Assembly (NCBI GenBank): GCA_900320565.1
Contig: ONSR01000001.1
Location: 1 to 64,000 of the forward strand
Direction: 5' to 3'
From: an uncultured Prevotellaceae bacterium
Lineage (GTDB): Bacteria; Bacteroidota; Bacteroidia; Bacteroidales; Bacteroidaceae
Length of the DNA: 64,000 nucleotides
Positions 44,423 through 52,496 of the stretch are shown one piece after another. Within the stretch, counting starts at the first letter, position 1; each line of letters begins with the position of its first letter. Position numbers and translations under genes: made by a program. The notes under the pieces are model-generated. The model was not told where the DNA came from and made no database searches. It saw nothing but the letters and a program-made list of their open reading frames with translations.

Positions 44423-45043
44423 ATGGCATACATACTTATATTCATTACAGCGATCTTTGTTAATAACATTGTCCTGTCGCAGTTCTTGGGCATTTGTCCC
44501 TTCCTTGGTGTCAGCAAGAAAGTGGATTCCGCCCTCGGCATGGGTGCAGCCGTGGCTTTTGTGCTCACGCTTGCAACCATCGTAACCTATCTCATTCAAG
44601 TATATGTGCTCAATGCGTTCGGTCTCGAGTATTTGCAGACAATAGCCTTCATCTTGGTGATTGCAGCCCTCGTACAGATGGTCGAGATTATCCTGAAGAA
44701 GAGCGCTCCTGCCCTCTACCAGGCACTTGGCGTCTTCCTGCCGCTCATCACAACAAACTGCTGCATCCTTGGTGTCGCAATACTCGTAGCTAACGGAACT
44801 TACGCGACGCAAGGTCTCGAGCCCAACCTCTTGACCGGTGTCGTCTTTGCCATAAGTACAGCCATTGGTTTCGCTCTGGCACTCGTTGTCTTTGCAGGCA
44901 TTCGTGAGCAACTCGCCATGATGGATGTTCCTAAGGGATTGCAGGGAATGAGCATCGCTCTCATCACTGCAGGCCTTCTGGCGATGGCATTCATGGGCTT
45001 CAGCGGCGTTGATAACGGACTGAAGGTATTGTTCGGGTTATAG
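44423..45043 (+). CDS. rnfA: Rnf complex membrane subunit RnfA
   Basis: 206 residues with six membrane helices, homologous to NqrE and paralogous to RnfE. NNIVLSQFLGICPFLGVSKK and LITTNCCILGVAILVANGTY hold the conserved cysteine regions. It is the last subunit of the operon (B-C-D-G-E-A order). With PFOR it would couple ferredoxin oxidation to NAD reduction and ion pumping. A CCCCCTTCAGGGGG palindrome follows at about 45050-45066, before galE. Confidence 0.94.
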   Translation: MAYILIFITAIFVNNIVLSQFLGICPFLGVSKKVDSALGMGAAVAFVLTLATIVTYLIQVYVLNAFGLEYLQTIAFILVIAALVQMVEIILKKSAPALYQALGVFLPLITTNCCILGVAILVANGTYATQGLEPNLLTGVVFAISTAIGFALALVVFAGIREQLAMMDVPKGLQGMSIALITAGLLAMAFMGFSGVDNGLKVLFGL

Positions 45044-45101
45044 CCCCCCCTACCCCCTTCAGGGGGAATAAATGGTAAATGATTAAATAGTAAATAAAGA
45101 G

Positions 45102-46115
45102 ATGAACATTCTTTTGACAGGTGGTGCTGGCTATATTGGAAGTCACACCCTCATTGAGTTAGACAAGGCAGGGCATAGTGTTGTGGTTGTTGATAACTTC
45201 TACAACTCCCAACCCGAAGCCATTCGTCGCGTAGAGCAAATCATCGGCCACAAGGTCATCTTCATTGAGGCCGACATTCGCGACCGTGCCGCAATGGACA
45301 AGGTCTTCACGGAGCACAAGATTGATGCCGTCATCAACTTCGCAGGCTTGAAAGCCGTAGGCGAGTCGGTGGCCAAGCCACTCATGTACTACGAAACAAA
45401 CATGAACGGCGTGTTCGTGCTTGTTGACGTCATGCAGCAGCACGGATGCAAGAACATCATCTTCTCCTCGAGCGCAACCGTCTATGGCGACCCTGCCATC
45501 ATTCCCATCACCGAGGAATGCCCCAAGGGACAATGCACGAACCCTTATGGCTGGACAAAGTCGATGATCGAGCAAGTGCTGATGGACGTCCAGAAGGCTG
45601 ATCCCGAATGGAACGTCGTATTGCTTCGCTACTTCAACCCCATCGGCGCACACGAATCGGGCCTCATTGGCGAGAACCCAAACGGCATTCCCAACAACCT
45701 GATGCCTTACATCACACAGACTGCTATTGGCATCCGCAAGGAACTTGGCGTCTTCGGTAACGACTATGACACGCACGACGGCACAGGCGTTCGTGACTAT
45801 ATCCACGTAGTTGACCTCGCAAACGGACATGTCTGTGCACTTAAGGCTATCCAGGAGAACAAAGGCCTCGCCATCTACAACCTCGGAACGGGCCACGGCT
45901 ACTCTGTTCTCGATGTCGTGAAGGCCTTCGAGAAGGCTAATGGCCTCAAGGTGCCCTACGCCATCAAGCCGCGTCGTCCGGGAGACATCGCTACTTGCTA
46001 TTGCGACCCCGCCAAGGCAAAGCGCGAGCTAGGCTGGGAAGCAAAGTTCGGCATCGAAGAGATGTGCCGCGACTCCTGGCGCTTCCAGAAAAACAATCCC
46101 AACGGCTACGAATAA
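45102..46115 (+). CDS. galE: UDP-glucose 4-epimerase
   Basis: 337 residues, extended SDR family. It interconverts UDP-glucose and UDP-galactose. The NAD-binding TGGAGYIGSHT is at the N-terminus and the catalytic Tyr149/Lys153 pair is in NPYGWTKSM; the C-terminal part has IYNLGTGHGYSVLDVV and KPRRPGDIATCYCDPAKA. Length is normal. It lies 58 bases after rnfA with a palindrome between, so it may or may not share that transcript. A strong terminator ends it. Confidence 0.95.
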   Translation: MNILLTGGAGYIGSHTLIELDKAGHSVVVVDNFYNSQPEAIRRVEQIIGHKVIFIEADIRDRAAMDKVFTEHKIDAVINFAGLKAVGESVAKPLMYYETNMNGVFVLVDVMQQHGCKNIIFSSSATVYGDPAIIPITEECPKGQCTNPYGWTKSMIEQVLMDVQKADPEWNVVLLRYFNPIGAHESGLIGENPNGIPNNLMPYITQTAIGIRKELGVFGNDYDTHDGTGVRDYIHVVDLANGHVCALKAIQENKGLAIYNLGTGHGYSVLDVVKAFEKANGLKVPYAIKPRRPGDIATCYCDPAKAKRELGWEAKFGIEEMCRDSWRFQKNNPNGYE

Positions 46116-46120
46116 AAACA

Positions 46121-46158
46121 AAGAAAGAGTTCGACCATAAATCGAACTCTTTCTTTTT
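46121..46158. terminator. Bidirectional terminator after galE
   Basis: AAGAAAGAGTTCGA (46121-46134) pairs with TCGAACTCTTTCTT (46142-46155), followed by T and preceded by A runs. It serves galE and the converging minus-strand gene. Confidence 0.92.
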
Positions 46159-46163
46159 GTACT

Positions 46164-46778
46164 CTAAAGGGCTTCTCGTGATTGATTCGATGTGTCGTTC
46201 CAATAGTCGAAGAAGTCCTGTGGTTGAGTCACGCTTTCGTTTTGCCCTTCACGGAAGATGCGCTCGGTCTGCTGCCAGTCGAAGGCAGGTTGGATAATCT
46301 CAGAGAATTCCTGCTCAATAGCTTCGTAATCGTACTTGTCAAATCGCAAGCCATTATACCAGCCTTCGCCTGCCTTGTACTCCCAACTGTTGCGGCCAAG
46401 AGCGTCAGAGAGTCCCACTTTGCGCTCCACCTCATCGATTCTCCTGCCAATGACTTCGCAGATACCTTCGGAAATGACATCCTGCAGCCTGACAAGGTTT
46501 GTATTGAAACTAACATCTATCCAGTCGTTGTAGTCCTTGATATGGATCTGCCTCAAGGTAAACTTCCAGATTTTTAGTGCCCAAAGCGGATGGTGTGCTT
46601 CTGCACAGAGATCACCCAGCAAGATGCCGCGATGTGCTTTGTGCGCACAAGTTGAGGCGCAACTGATGGCATGTACGCCTCGATTCACGATGTCTCTTAG
46701 TATCTTGACATCCATGAATTCGACACCTTTCTCAGGAGAGCATGAGCAGAGGCAGCAATGATGAAATCGCTTTCTCAT
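46164..46778 (-). CDS. Hypothetical protein with Cys/His-rich N-terminus
   Basis: 204 residues from the ATG at 46778. The frame stays open to 46835, but the upstream part is made of the hairpin leader described separately. The N-terminus is rich in Cys and His (FHHCCLCSCSPEKG, ISCASTCAHKAH), suggesting metal binding. The rest is acidic and aromatic (NDWIDVSFNTNLVRLQDVIS, WEYKAGEGWYNGLRFDKYDY). No family is recognised. A TACCTTTG box on the minus strand (46937-46930) gives it a long leader, which supports expression. It converges on galE. Confidence 0.6.
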   Translation of the reverse strand: MRKRFHHCCLCSCSPEKGVEFMDVKILRDIVNRGVHAISCASTCAHKAHRGILLGDLCAEAHHPLWALKIWKFTLRQIHIKDYNDWIDVSFNTNLVRLQDVISEGICEVIGRRIDEVERKVGLSDALGRNSWEYKAGEGWYNGLRFDKYDYEAIEQEFSEIIQPAFDWQQTERIFREGQNESVTQPQDFFDYWNDTSNQSREAL

Positions 46779-46792
46779 AACAACATGATTTA

Positions 46793-46874
46793 GTGTAACA
46801 ATAAGTAAAAGAACACACGGAACGTCCTCTCGCAAGGACGCTTTAAGGGCTTCGCAAGGCCCCTCTTGTTACAC
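46793..46874 (-). promoter_or_regulatory. Structured 5' leader with two hairpins inside an outer stem
   Basis: On the minus strand GTGTAACAA (46874-46866) can pair with TTGTTACAC (46801-46793), enclosing two hairpins: GGGCCTTGCGAAGCCC and CGTCCTTGCGAGAGGACG, whose loops both contain CTTGCGA. It lies between the likely transcription start and the start codon of the 204-aa gene, ending 14 bases before its ATG. It could be a cis-regulatory RNA or a REP-like pair. Confidence 0.5.
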
Positions 46875-46929
46875 TTTCATGCGTACGATTTCGTCTATCC
46901 GAACATGCTGTTTCACGATTTTGCGGCTG

Positions 46930-46937
46930 CAAAGGTA
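46930..46937 (-). promoter_or_regulatory. -7 box for the 204-aa gene
   Basis: TACCTTTG on the minus strand, about 150 bases before the start codon; the intervening leader holds the hairpin pair. Confidence 0.55.
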
Positions 46938-46990
46938 TGAAATAATATTAAAAATGAAAGCATGAATGAATGAAAAAATGAAATTATTCG

Positions 46991-46998
46991 TATCTTTG
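46991..46998 (+). promoter_or_regulatory. ridA promoter -7 box
   Basis: TATCTTTG 31 bases before the ridA ATG, divergent from the minus-strand box 54 bases away. The -33 region is weak. Confidence 0.7.
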
Positions 46999-47029
46999 TG
47001 GCAGAAACAGATAAACAACTAAGATTATT

Positions 47030-47407
47030 ATGAAAGCAATCAGTACGAATATGGCTCCGGCTGCAATTGGACCTTACAGCCAGGCTATCGAGGTCGGCAA
47101 TCTTGTCTTTACTTCCGGTCAACTTCCCATCAATCCTGCTACCGGAGCATTTCCCGAAGGAGGCATCAAGGAACAGGCACGTCAGTCGCTGCTCAACATC
47201 CAGGCTATTCTAAAGGAGGCTGGCTTGACGATGAATAATGTGGTGAAGACGACTGTGTTCTTGGCCGATATGGGCGACTTTGCCGACATGAACGCAGTCT
47301 ATGCTGAGTTCTTCTCGGAACCTTATCCTGCTCGCTCGGCTGTAGCAGTCAAGGCCTTGCCTAAAGGTGCCATGCTGGAGATTGAAGTGGTGGCAGAAAG
47401 AAGATAA
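47030..47407 (+). CDS. ridA: RidA-family reactive intermediate deaminase
   Basis: 125 residues, the usual length. RidA hydrolyses reactive enamines and imines made by PLP enzymes, protecting other enzymes including branched-chain transaminases. The N-terminal APAAIGPYSQAIEVGNLVFT, GIKEQARQSLLNIQAIL and the C-terminal PARSAVAVKALPKGAMLEIE with the substrate-binding Arg are all present. A flavodoxin-fold gene follows 20 bases later and is probably co-transcribed. Confidence 0.94.
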   Translation: MKAISTNMAPAAIGPYSQAIEVGNLVFTSGQLPINPATGAFPEGGIKEQARQSLLNIQAILKEAGLTMNNVVKTTVFLADMGDFADMNAVYAEFFSEPYPARSAVAVKALPKGAMLEIEVVAERR

Positions 47408-47427
47408 CGATAAAACTTGTTACTTGT

Positions 47428-48051
47428 ATGAAAGTCCTGTTGATAAACGGAAGTCCTCGCAAGAATGGCAACACGTTTGTTGCTTTGAGCGAGGCAGCTA
47501 AACAGCTCGAGAAGAATGGCATCGAGACTGAGATTGTGCAGATTGGCGTGAAGCCTGTTCGAGGTTGTATCGCTTGCGGACAATGCAAGATGAAGGAGTT
47601 GGACCGTTGTATCTTCGATGATGACATCTGCAACCGCATCTCTGAGAAACTTGATGCTGTGGATGCCCTTATCATCGGCTCGCCTGTCTATTACGGACAG
47701 CCCAATGGTAGCGTCCTTTCGCTTATGCAACGTATGTTCTTCTCCGCAGGAAAGAAGGTGCAGAACAAGCCTGCAGCAGCCGTTTGTGTATGTCGTCGAG
47801 GTGGAGCTACCGCGGCTTTCGAGACGATGAACATGCCCTTCATGATGATGAACATGCCGGTTGTTACCTCACAATACTGGAACATTGTTTATGGCAGGGA
47901 AGAGGGTCAGGCTTCACTCGACAAGGAAGGTTTGCAAACCATGCGAACCTTGGCAGACAACATGGCTTGGCTCTTGAAGAAGATTCATGCGGATGGCAGC
48001 CCCAACTACCCAGAGCGAGAGCCTTGGGAGCCTATGCACTTCATCAGATAA
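47428..48051 (+). CDS. NADPH-dependent FMN reductase / flavodoxin-fold protein
   Basis: 207 residues. The N-terminus is the flavin phosphate loop (LLINGSPRKNGNTFVAL) and the middle has SPVYYGQPNGSVLSLMQRMF, as in the iron-sulfur flavoprotein-like FMN reductases. Cysteines in RGCIACGQCKMKELDRC resemble the cluster region of that group but are fewer than in true Isf proteins. It is likely a cytoplasmic flavin oxidoreductase; partner and substrate are unknown. Coupled closely to ridA. A TAGGCActccTGCCTA stem at 48068-48083 follows its stop. Confidence 0.85.
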   Translation: MKVLLINGSPRKNGNTFVALSEAAKQLEKNGIETEIVQIGVKPVRGCIACGQCKMKELDRCIFDDDICNRISEKLDAVDALIIGSPVYYGQPNGSVLSLMQRMFFSAGKKVQNKPAAAVCVCRRGGATAAFETMNMPFMMMNMPVVTSQYWNIVYGREEGQASLDKEGLQTMRTLADNMAWLLKKIHADGSPNYPEREPWEPMHFIR

Positions 48052-48197
48052 AAAGGGAAGAGGGACTTAGGCACTCCTGCCTAGATGAGTTGTGACTATT
48101 TCATTCGTGTGTCAAATAGTTACATAAATAACTCATTTTATTCTTCCTCTTATGGCGAGAAAATGCGTTCTTTGCACTCAGAACAACTGTTTAACAC

Positions 48198-50783
48198 ATG
48201 AAAGCAATGCATTTTCTCCGCTTAACATTAATGCTTTGTCTGATTGGACTGGCATCTGTCTTAACCTCTGTCCATGCTCTGGGTTGGACCAATCCTATGG
48301 TTCTTCCGGGATTAGAGAACCGCAGCCTGGGCGACCCCTACATGATGAAGTACAGGGGCTACTACTATCTTTATGTCAGCGCTGGCGACCGAAATATCTA
48401 TTGCTGGCGCACTAAAGACCTGATGGAATGGTCTGAGGCATACATCTGCTGCACCGACGAGACGACGGCCGTCGCATATGCTCCAGAGGTTATTTACTGG
48501 AACGGACTCTTTTATATGTGTACCTCTCCCAGAGGAGGCGGGCACTATATGCTCACAAGCAACAGCCCGACAGGTCCTTTCACGCACCAGACGGGGAACC
48601 TCGGGCGCGATATTGATGGCTCGATGTTCGTTAACGACGACGGCAAATGGTACTTCTATCATGCAAATAATGGTGGTATCAGAGGTTGCTCGATGCCCAC
48701 GCATCTCAGCTTTGGCAATGATGTTGACCTGGGCTGCCGCATCTCAGGGCAATGGACGGAAGGTCCCTGCGTCTTCAAGCGCAATAATCTCTTCTACCTT
48801 ATCTATACTGGAAACCATGTTTGGACCAATGGTTATCGCATAGACTACGCGATGTCCAGCTCGGGTCCTCTTGCTGGCTTCCAACCGCAAAGCGAGCAAA
48901 ATCCTATTCTTGTTGATACTGAAACGCCTACTCACAAGGCCTTAGGACACGGAACAGCTTTCGTGGGACCAGACCTCGACACATATTTCTTCTGTTACCA
49001 CAACCTTCAAGACAATAAGGCTCGACGCTTGCTGAACTTCGAACGCATTGCTTGGAACGGCGATAAGCTAATGATGACCGGCCCGACAGATTGGGAGCAA
49101 GACCGTCCTCTTGTGGCTGAGAATGATTACTTCGAGCGCTCCGAGGTGGGAAGCAAATGGGATATGTCGCAAGCGGGGAACTGGAAGATAGAAGATGGCG
49201 ACCACCTTCTTCAAAGCAACAGCACAGGTAATCACTTCGCCATCTTCCAAACCGAAGCCTACGAGGACTATACAGCCGAGTTCTCTCTCCGCGCTTCTTC
49301 CTACGATTCGGGTTCCTGCGGAGCTGTCTTCTCATATCAAGACGAGAGCAACTACAGCATAGCTACTATCAATTCTGACAATAACAACTTCGAAATCATA
49401 ACCTTTGCCGACGGAGAAGAGAAGCCAAAGAAGAGCTATAGCCTGCCCGAGGATTTCGACCCGACCTGCTGGCATAGCATTCGCATAGAGAAGAATGGAA
49501 CGCGTGTGCGTGCCTATATTGATGGTATGCGCAAGAGTCAATACACACTCTCCACAGCAGCGGGGCGAGTTGGTTATGCCACGCTCGGATGCTCGGCTCA
49601 GTTCGGTTACATTGCCGTCAGCCCATATGTTGATGGCAGCGCTTCGCTTCAGGTCAGTCAACCATTGCCTGGCATGATTGCTGCCAATCTTTGTACTGAG
49701 AAGAACGATAAGGTGGCGGCAACTTCAGCCACAATGAATGTGGGAAAGTACCAAGTTATGCGATGCGAACCGGGGGCCGTCATGACTTATAAGGTTAATG
49801 TGCAGAAGGAGAATCTCTATAATATTGGCCTTCGCTACCGTTCTACCACAGCCTCTGTGGCTCGCTTGCTGCTCGATGGTCAAGTGCTGATGGACAACAT
49901 CGAACTGCCTGCGACTCGTAATGTATTAGCCGTCCAGACCCTGAAAGACATTGAGTTGCCGGGAGGCCACCACAACCTTTCGTTTGAGCTCATTAGCGGC
50001 AGAGTATTTGTTATGGAGTATAACATTAAGAGAGGCGTGGTCGATCCTCACATCATGGCTGACGATTTCGAGTCTGGCTTCAGTAATGAATGGGGATATA
50101 GGGAAGGCAATTGGAACATCGTTGACGGGCAATTGGAATCGACAGGAAGGTATGGCAAGATGCTGATGGGTGGCTTCGACGACATCCATCTGACCGATTA
50201 CACCGTAGAATGCGATGTTATCTATGGCTCGGGAGGCACCAACGGAGGTCTCCTCTTCCGCACAACCAACGCCAGCACCGGTGGAGCTGACGACAATCCC
50301 GTGCTCGGCACAGACTTCTTGCAAGGCTATGTGTTCCTTGCCAGCGGCTCGTCTTCTACTTTGGGCAAGCATAATTTTGGCTGGCAAGCACTTTCTACCG
50401 TCAGCCATAACATTGACCTCAGCCAGCCTCACCACATGAAAGTTGAGGTGGAAGGTGCCACTATCCGCTGCTATCTCGATGACATGAGTAAGCCTCTCAT
50501 TACCTATACCGACCCAGTTCCCTTCATAACCGGCCGGGCAGGCTTCAGGGCGCATGATAGTGTGTTGCGCTTCGACAACTTTGTTGTAACGCCGGCTCCC
50601 AGCAATCCCACTGCCATCCAGACTCCGGAGGCAAGTGCTTCGATGAAAGACAACGCTTCGGGACCGGTTCGATATTATAATATGTTGGGCCAGCCAATCA
50701 GCTCTCCAAGTTCTCTTCCGCAAGGAATGTACATCCGTTCGCAGGGCGGACAGAGTCGCGTCATTGCAGGTTCTATTCGATAA
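48198..50783 (+). CDS. Secreted multidomain glycoside hydrolase family 43 protein
   Basis: 861 residues with a signal peptide (cleavage near VHA). The N-terminal five-bladed propeller (about 30-310) has the GH43 acids Asp46 (SLGDPYMM), Asp140 (GRDIDGSMF) and Glu188 (WTEGPCVF), suggesting activity on arabinan, xylan or a similar glycan. It is followed by a concanavalin-like module (about 315-470), a carbohydrate-binding module (about 480-620, YNIGLRYRSTTASVARLLLD) and a second concanavalin/DUF1080-like module (about 625-805). The end (YYNMLGQPISSPSSLPQGMY) resembles a T9SS sorting tail. The substrate is inferred. The start at 48198 fits a signal peptide directly. No SusCD genes are nearby. Confidence 0.85.
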   Translation: MKAMHFLRLTLMLCLIGLASVLTSVHALGWTNPMVLPGLENRSLGDPYMMKYRGYYYLYVSAGDRNIYCWRTKDLMEWSEAYICCTDETTAVAYAPEVIYWNGLFYMCTSPRGGGHYMLTSNSPTGPFTHQTGNLGRDIDGSMFVNDDGKWYFYHANNGGIRGCSMPTHLSFGNDVDLGCRISGQWTEGPCVFKRNNLFYLIYTGNHVWTNGYRIDYAMSSSGPLAGFQPQSEQNPILVDTETPTHKALGHGTAFVGPDLDTYFFCYHNLQDNKARRLLNFERIAWNGDKLMMTGPTDWEQDRPLVAENDYFERSEVGSKWDMSQAGNWKIEDGDHLLQSNSTGNHFAIFQTEAYEDYTAEFSLRASSYDSGSCGAVFSYQDESNYSIATINSDNNNFEIITFADGEEKPKKSYSLPEDFDPTCWHSIRIEKNGTRVRAYIDGMRKSQYTLSTAAGRVGYATLGCSAQFGYIAVSPYVDGSASLQVSQPLPGMIAANLCTEKNDKVAATSATMNVGKYQVMRCEPGAVMTYKVNVQKENLYNIGLRYRSTTASVARLLLDGQVLMDNIELPATRNVLAVQTLKDIELPGGHHNLSFELISGRVFVMEYNIKRGVVDPHIMADDFESGFSNEWGYREGNWNIVDGQLESTGRYGKMLMGGFDDIHLTDYTVECDVIYGSGGTNGGLLFRTTNASTGGADDNPVLGTDFLQGYVFLASGSSSTLGKHNFGWQALSTVSHNIDLSQPHHMKVEVEGATIRCYLDDMSKPLITYTDPVPFITGRAGFRAHDSVLRFDNFVVTPAPSNPTAIQTPEASASMKDNASGPVRYYNMLGQPISSPSSLPQGMYIRSQGGQSRVIAGSIR

Positions 50784-50796
50784 GATGTTGCAAACG

Positions 50797-50825
50797 AAAA
50801 GCCTTCCTGAGTGGAAGGCTTTTTT
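50797..50825. terminator. Bidirectional terminator after the GH43 gene
   Basis: AAAAGCCTTCC (50797-50807) pairs with GGAAGGC plus T run (50813-50825). It separates the GH43 gene from the converging TPR gene. Confidence 0.9.
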
Positions 50826-50834
50826 GTATGCTGT

Positions 50835-52307
50835 CTAAAAGGGAAGATCTTCGTTGTAATCCTTCGGGAAGACGCCGTGAACTTCCTTGTAGGCATAGGC
50901 GTAGTAGTCTTCCGGATCGATGTCTGGGAAGCGATCACGAAAGAGGATTCGGGTGGCTTCACGGTCGCAATAGGGTGCCAACTTCAGGTACATGAGGAAG
51001 TTCTCCATGTCGTTCTTGCGAAGATAACAGTTCGCCAGATATGGAACGACGAACTTACCTTCCTGCGTACCACATATTGTCCAGACATCATCGAGCAGAT
51101 CAATAGCCACATCATTATAGCCTGCATTGCTGTAAGAGAGTGCAATGTTGAAGAGCGTATCGCCCTTCTCCTGACTTTTCTCAAGTGCTATGGTGAAGTG
51201 ATCCTCGGCCAACTTGGTCTGTTTGGCTTGCAGATAGATGTCTCCCTCTGTCATGTAGCACTTCCAGAGCAACGTTTCGTCGGTATATTCCTTTGCCTTT
51301 TCCACGAGACTTATTGCTTCGGAGGTCCTATCCAAACGGCTCAAAGCGAAGGCTTTAAGCTGCAGAATCTGCGAGAGATCTGCTTCTCTGTCGGGCAGTT
51401 TGAGTGCATACTGCTCAGCCTTATCGAGCAAAGGCAGCACTTCCTTGAAGCGTTCCTCGTTGCAGTAACACAATGCAAGCGAAAGCGTGACGCTGAGATC
51501 GTCCGGTTGCACCTCGAGATATTTCCTGTAATGCTCTATCGCTTCGGGCATTTGACCCTCATGCATGAAAGCATTTGCCTTCATCAGGAGGGCATTGTTG
51601 TCTTGCGGATTGATGGCGAGAGAGTAGTCGGCAGCCTCGATTGCCTCAGCCATGTTGTCAAGAGCAACACAGGTCTCGGCCAAGAGGTTCCAGGCTTCGG
51701 AGCAATAAGGCTCTTCTTCGAGAATCGCTTTGAGAAGTGTGTAAGCGCTTTCATAGTCGTCGAGCCCCATCTTTATCTCGGCCTCCATGATGGGCAAACG
51801 CGGGTGATCGGGGTAGTTATCCTTGAGTTGGAGCAGCCAATCCTGTGCCAATTCCCATCTGTCGTAGTCCATAAAGATGGAGACACAATCGTAGAGATAG
51901 GTGTCGAGACTGTCCTGCATCATCGGCATTTGCTCGAGGAGGAAATCGGATGCCTTGTCTGCCTGTCCTTCCTTGATGAGCAACTCGGCCCGGATATAGA
52001 TGACTTCCTGGTCATCCTGCTCGGTGATGCCGTCGATTATGTTGCGTGCTTCGTCGAGTTTACCATAAAACATTCGCTGTCGAGCCAGGAAGATTTGCGG
52101 ATCTACACTGTCCGGATGCATATCGATGGCAGCCTGAATGGCCTGATTAGCCTTGGCGTCCTGCTTGCCCGACATGTAGTATTCGGCAATATCCGTCAGC
52201 TCATCCGCCTCCATATAAGGCGTTTGCCCCTCCGAGATTGCCTTTTCATACCGATGAAGCAACCTGAGGAAATGCCGAGACTGATAGTATTGATTGCTGT
52301 CTTCCAC
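50835..52307 (-). CDS. Tetratricopeptide repeat protein
   Basis: 490 residues built almost wholly of helical TPR units of about 34 residues; clear examples are AEAIEAADYSLAINPQDNNA, PEAIEHYRKYLEVQPDDLSV and KLAEDHFTIALEKSQEKGDT. No signal peptide or membrane segment is seen, so it is probably a cytoplasmic scaffold. The C-terminus (RILFRDRFPDIDPEDYYAYA) is conserved-looking and acidic. Function unknown. It follows array J and is transcribed in the same direction as glnS, which lies upstream. Confidence 0.85.
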   Translation of the reverse strand: MEDSNQYYQSRHFLRLLHRYEKAISEGQTPYMEADELTDIAEYYMSGKQDAKANQAIQAAIDMHPDSVDPQIFLARQRMFYGKLDEARNIIDGITEQDDQEVIYIRAELLIKEGQADKASDFLLEQMPMMQDSLDTYLYDCVSIFMDYDRWELAQDWLLQLKDNYPDHPRLPIMEAEIKMGLDDYESAYTLLKAILEEEPYCSEAWNLLAETCVALDNMAEAIEAADYSLAINPQDNNALLMKANAFMHEGQMPEAIEHYRKYLEVQPDDLSVTLSLALCYCNEERFKEVLPLLDKAEQYALKLPDREADLSQILQLKAFALSRLDRTSEAISLVEKAKEYTDETLLWKCYMTEGDIYLQAKQTKLAEDHFTIALEKSQEKGDTLFNIALSYSNAGYNDVAIDLLDDVWTICGTQEGKFVVPYLANCYLRKNDMENFLMYLKLAPYCDREATRILFRDRFPDIDPEDYYAYAYKEVHGVFPKDYNEDLPF

Positions 52308-52324
52308 CTCTTTAATTAACGATT

Positions 52325-52490
52325 TATCTGTTTACTGTTTGCCGATTTAACAGGCTTAGTTTGTCTACTTAACACGTTTACTTTGTCATCTTAACATGTT
52401 TTGTCGGGTAACTTAACACGTCAAATACTTTGATTCATCATGATGAATCAACCAACTAGGCCTGTTGTGTTGAGTAACTAAACATGCTGA
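52325..52490. repeat. 22-bp-period palindrome array J (core TTAACACGTTTA)
   Basis: Cores start at 52347, 52369, 52391, 52413, 52435, 52457 and 52479 (TTAACAGGCTTA, TTAACACGTTTA, TTAACATGTTTT, TTAACACGTCAA, TCATCATGATGA, TAGGCCTGTTGT, TAAACATGCTGA), with a weaker unit at 52325. Spacers include GTTTGCCGAT, GTTTGTCTAC, GTCGGGTAAC and GTTGAGTAAC. The array ends 6 bases from the glnS stop. The core at 52435 sits within an 18-base perfect palindrome (52432-52449). Confidence 0.88.
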
Positions 52491-52496
52491 ATGGGT

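Noticed and set aside
50811..52319. 502-aa open frame antisense to the TPR gene
   Set aside because: Shadow of the TPR gene; hydrophobic Val/Leu/His-rich translation without domain features.
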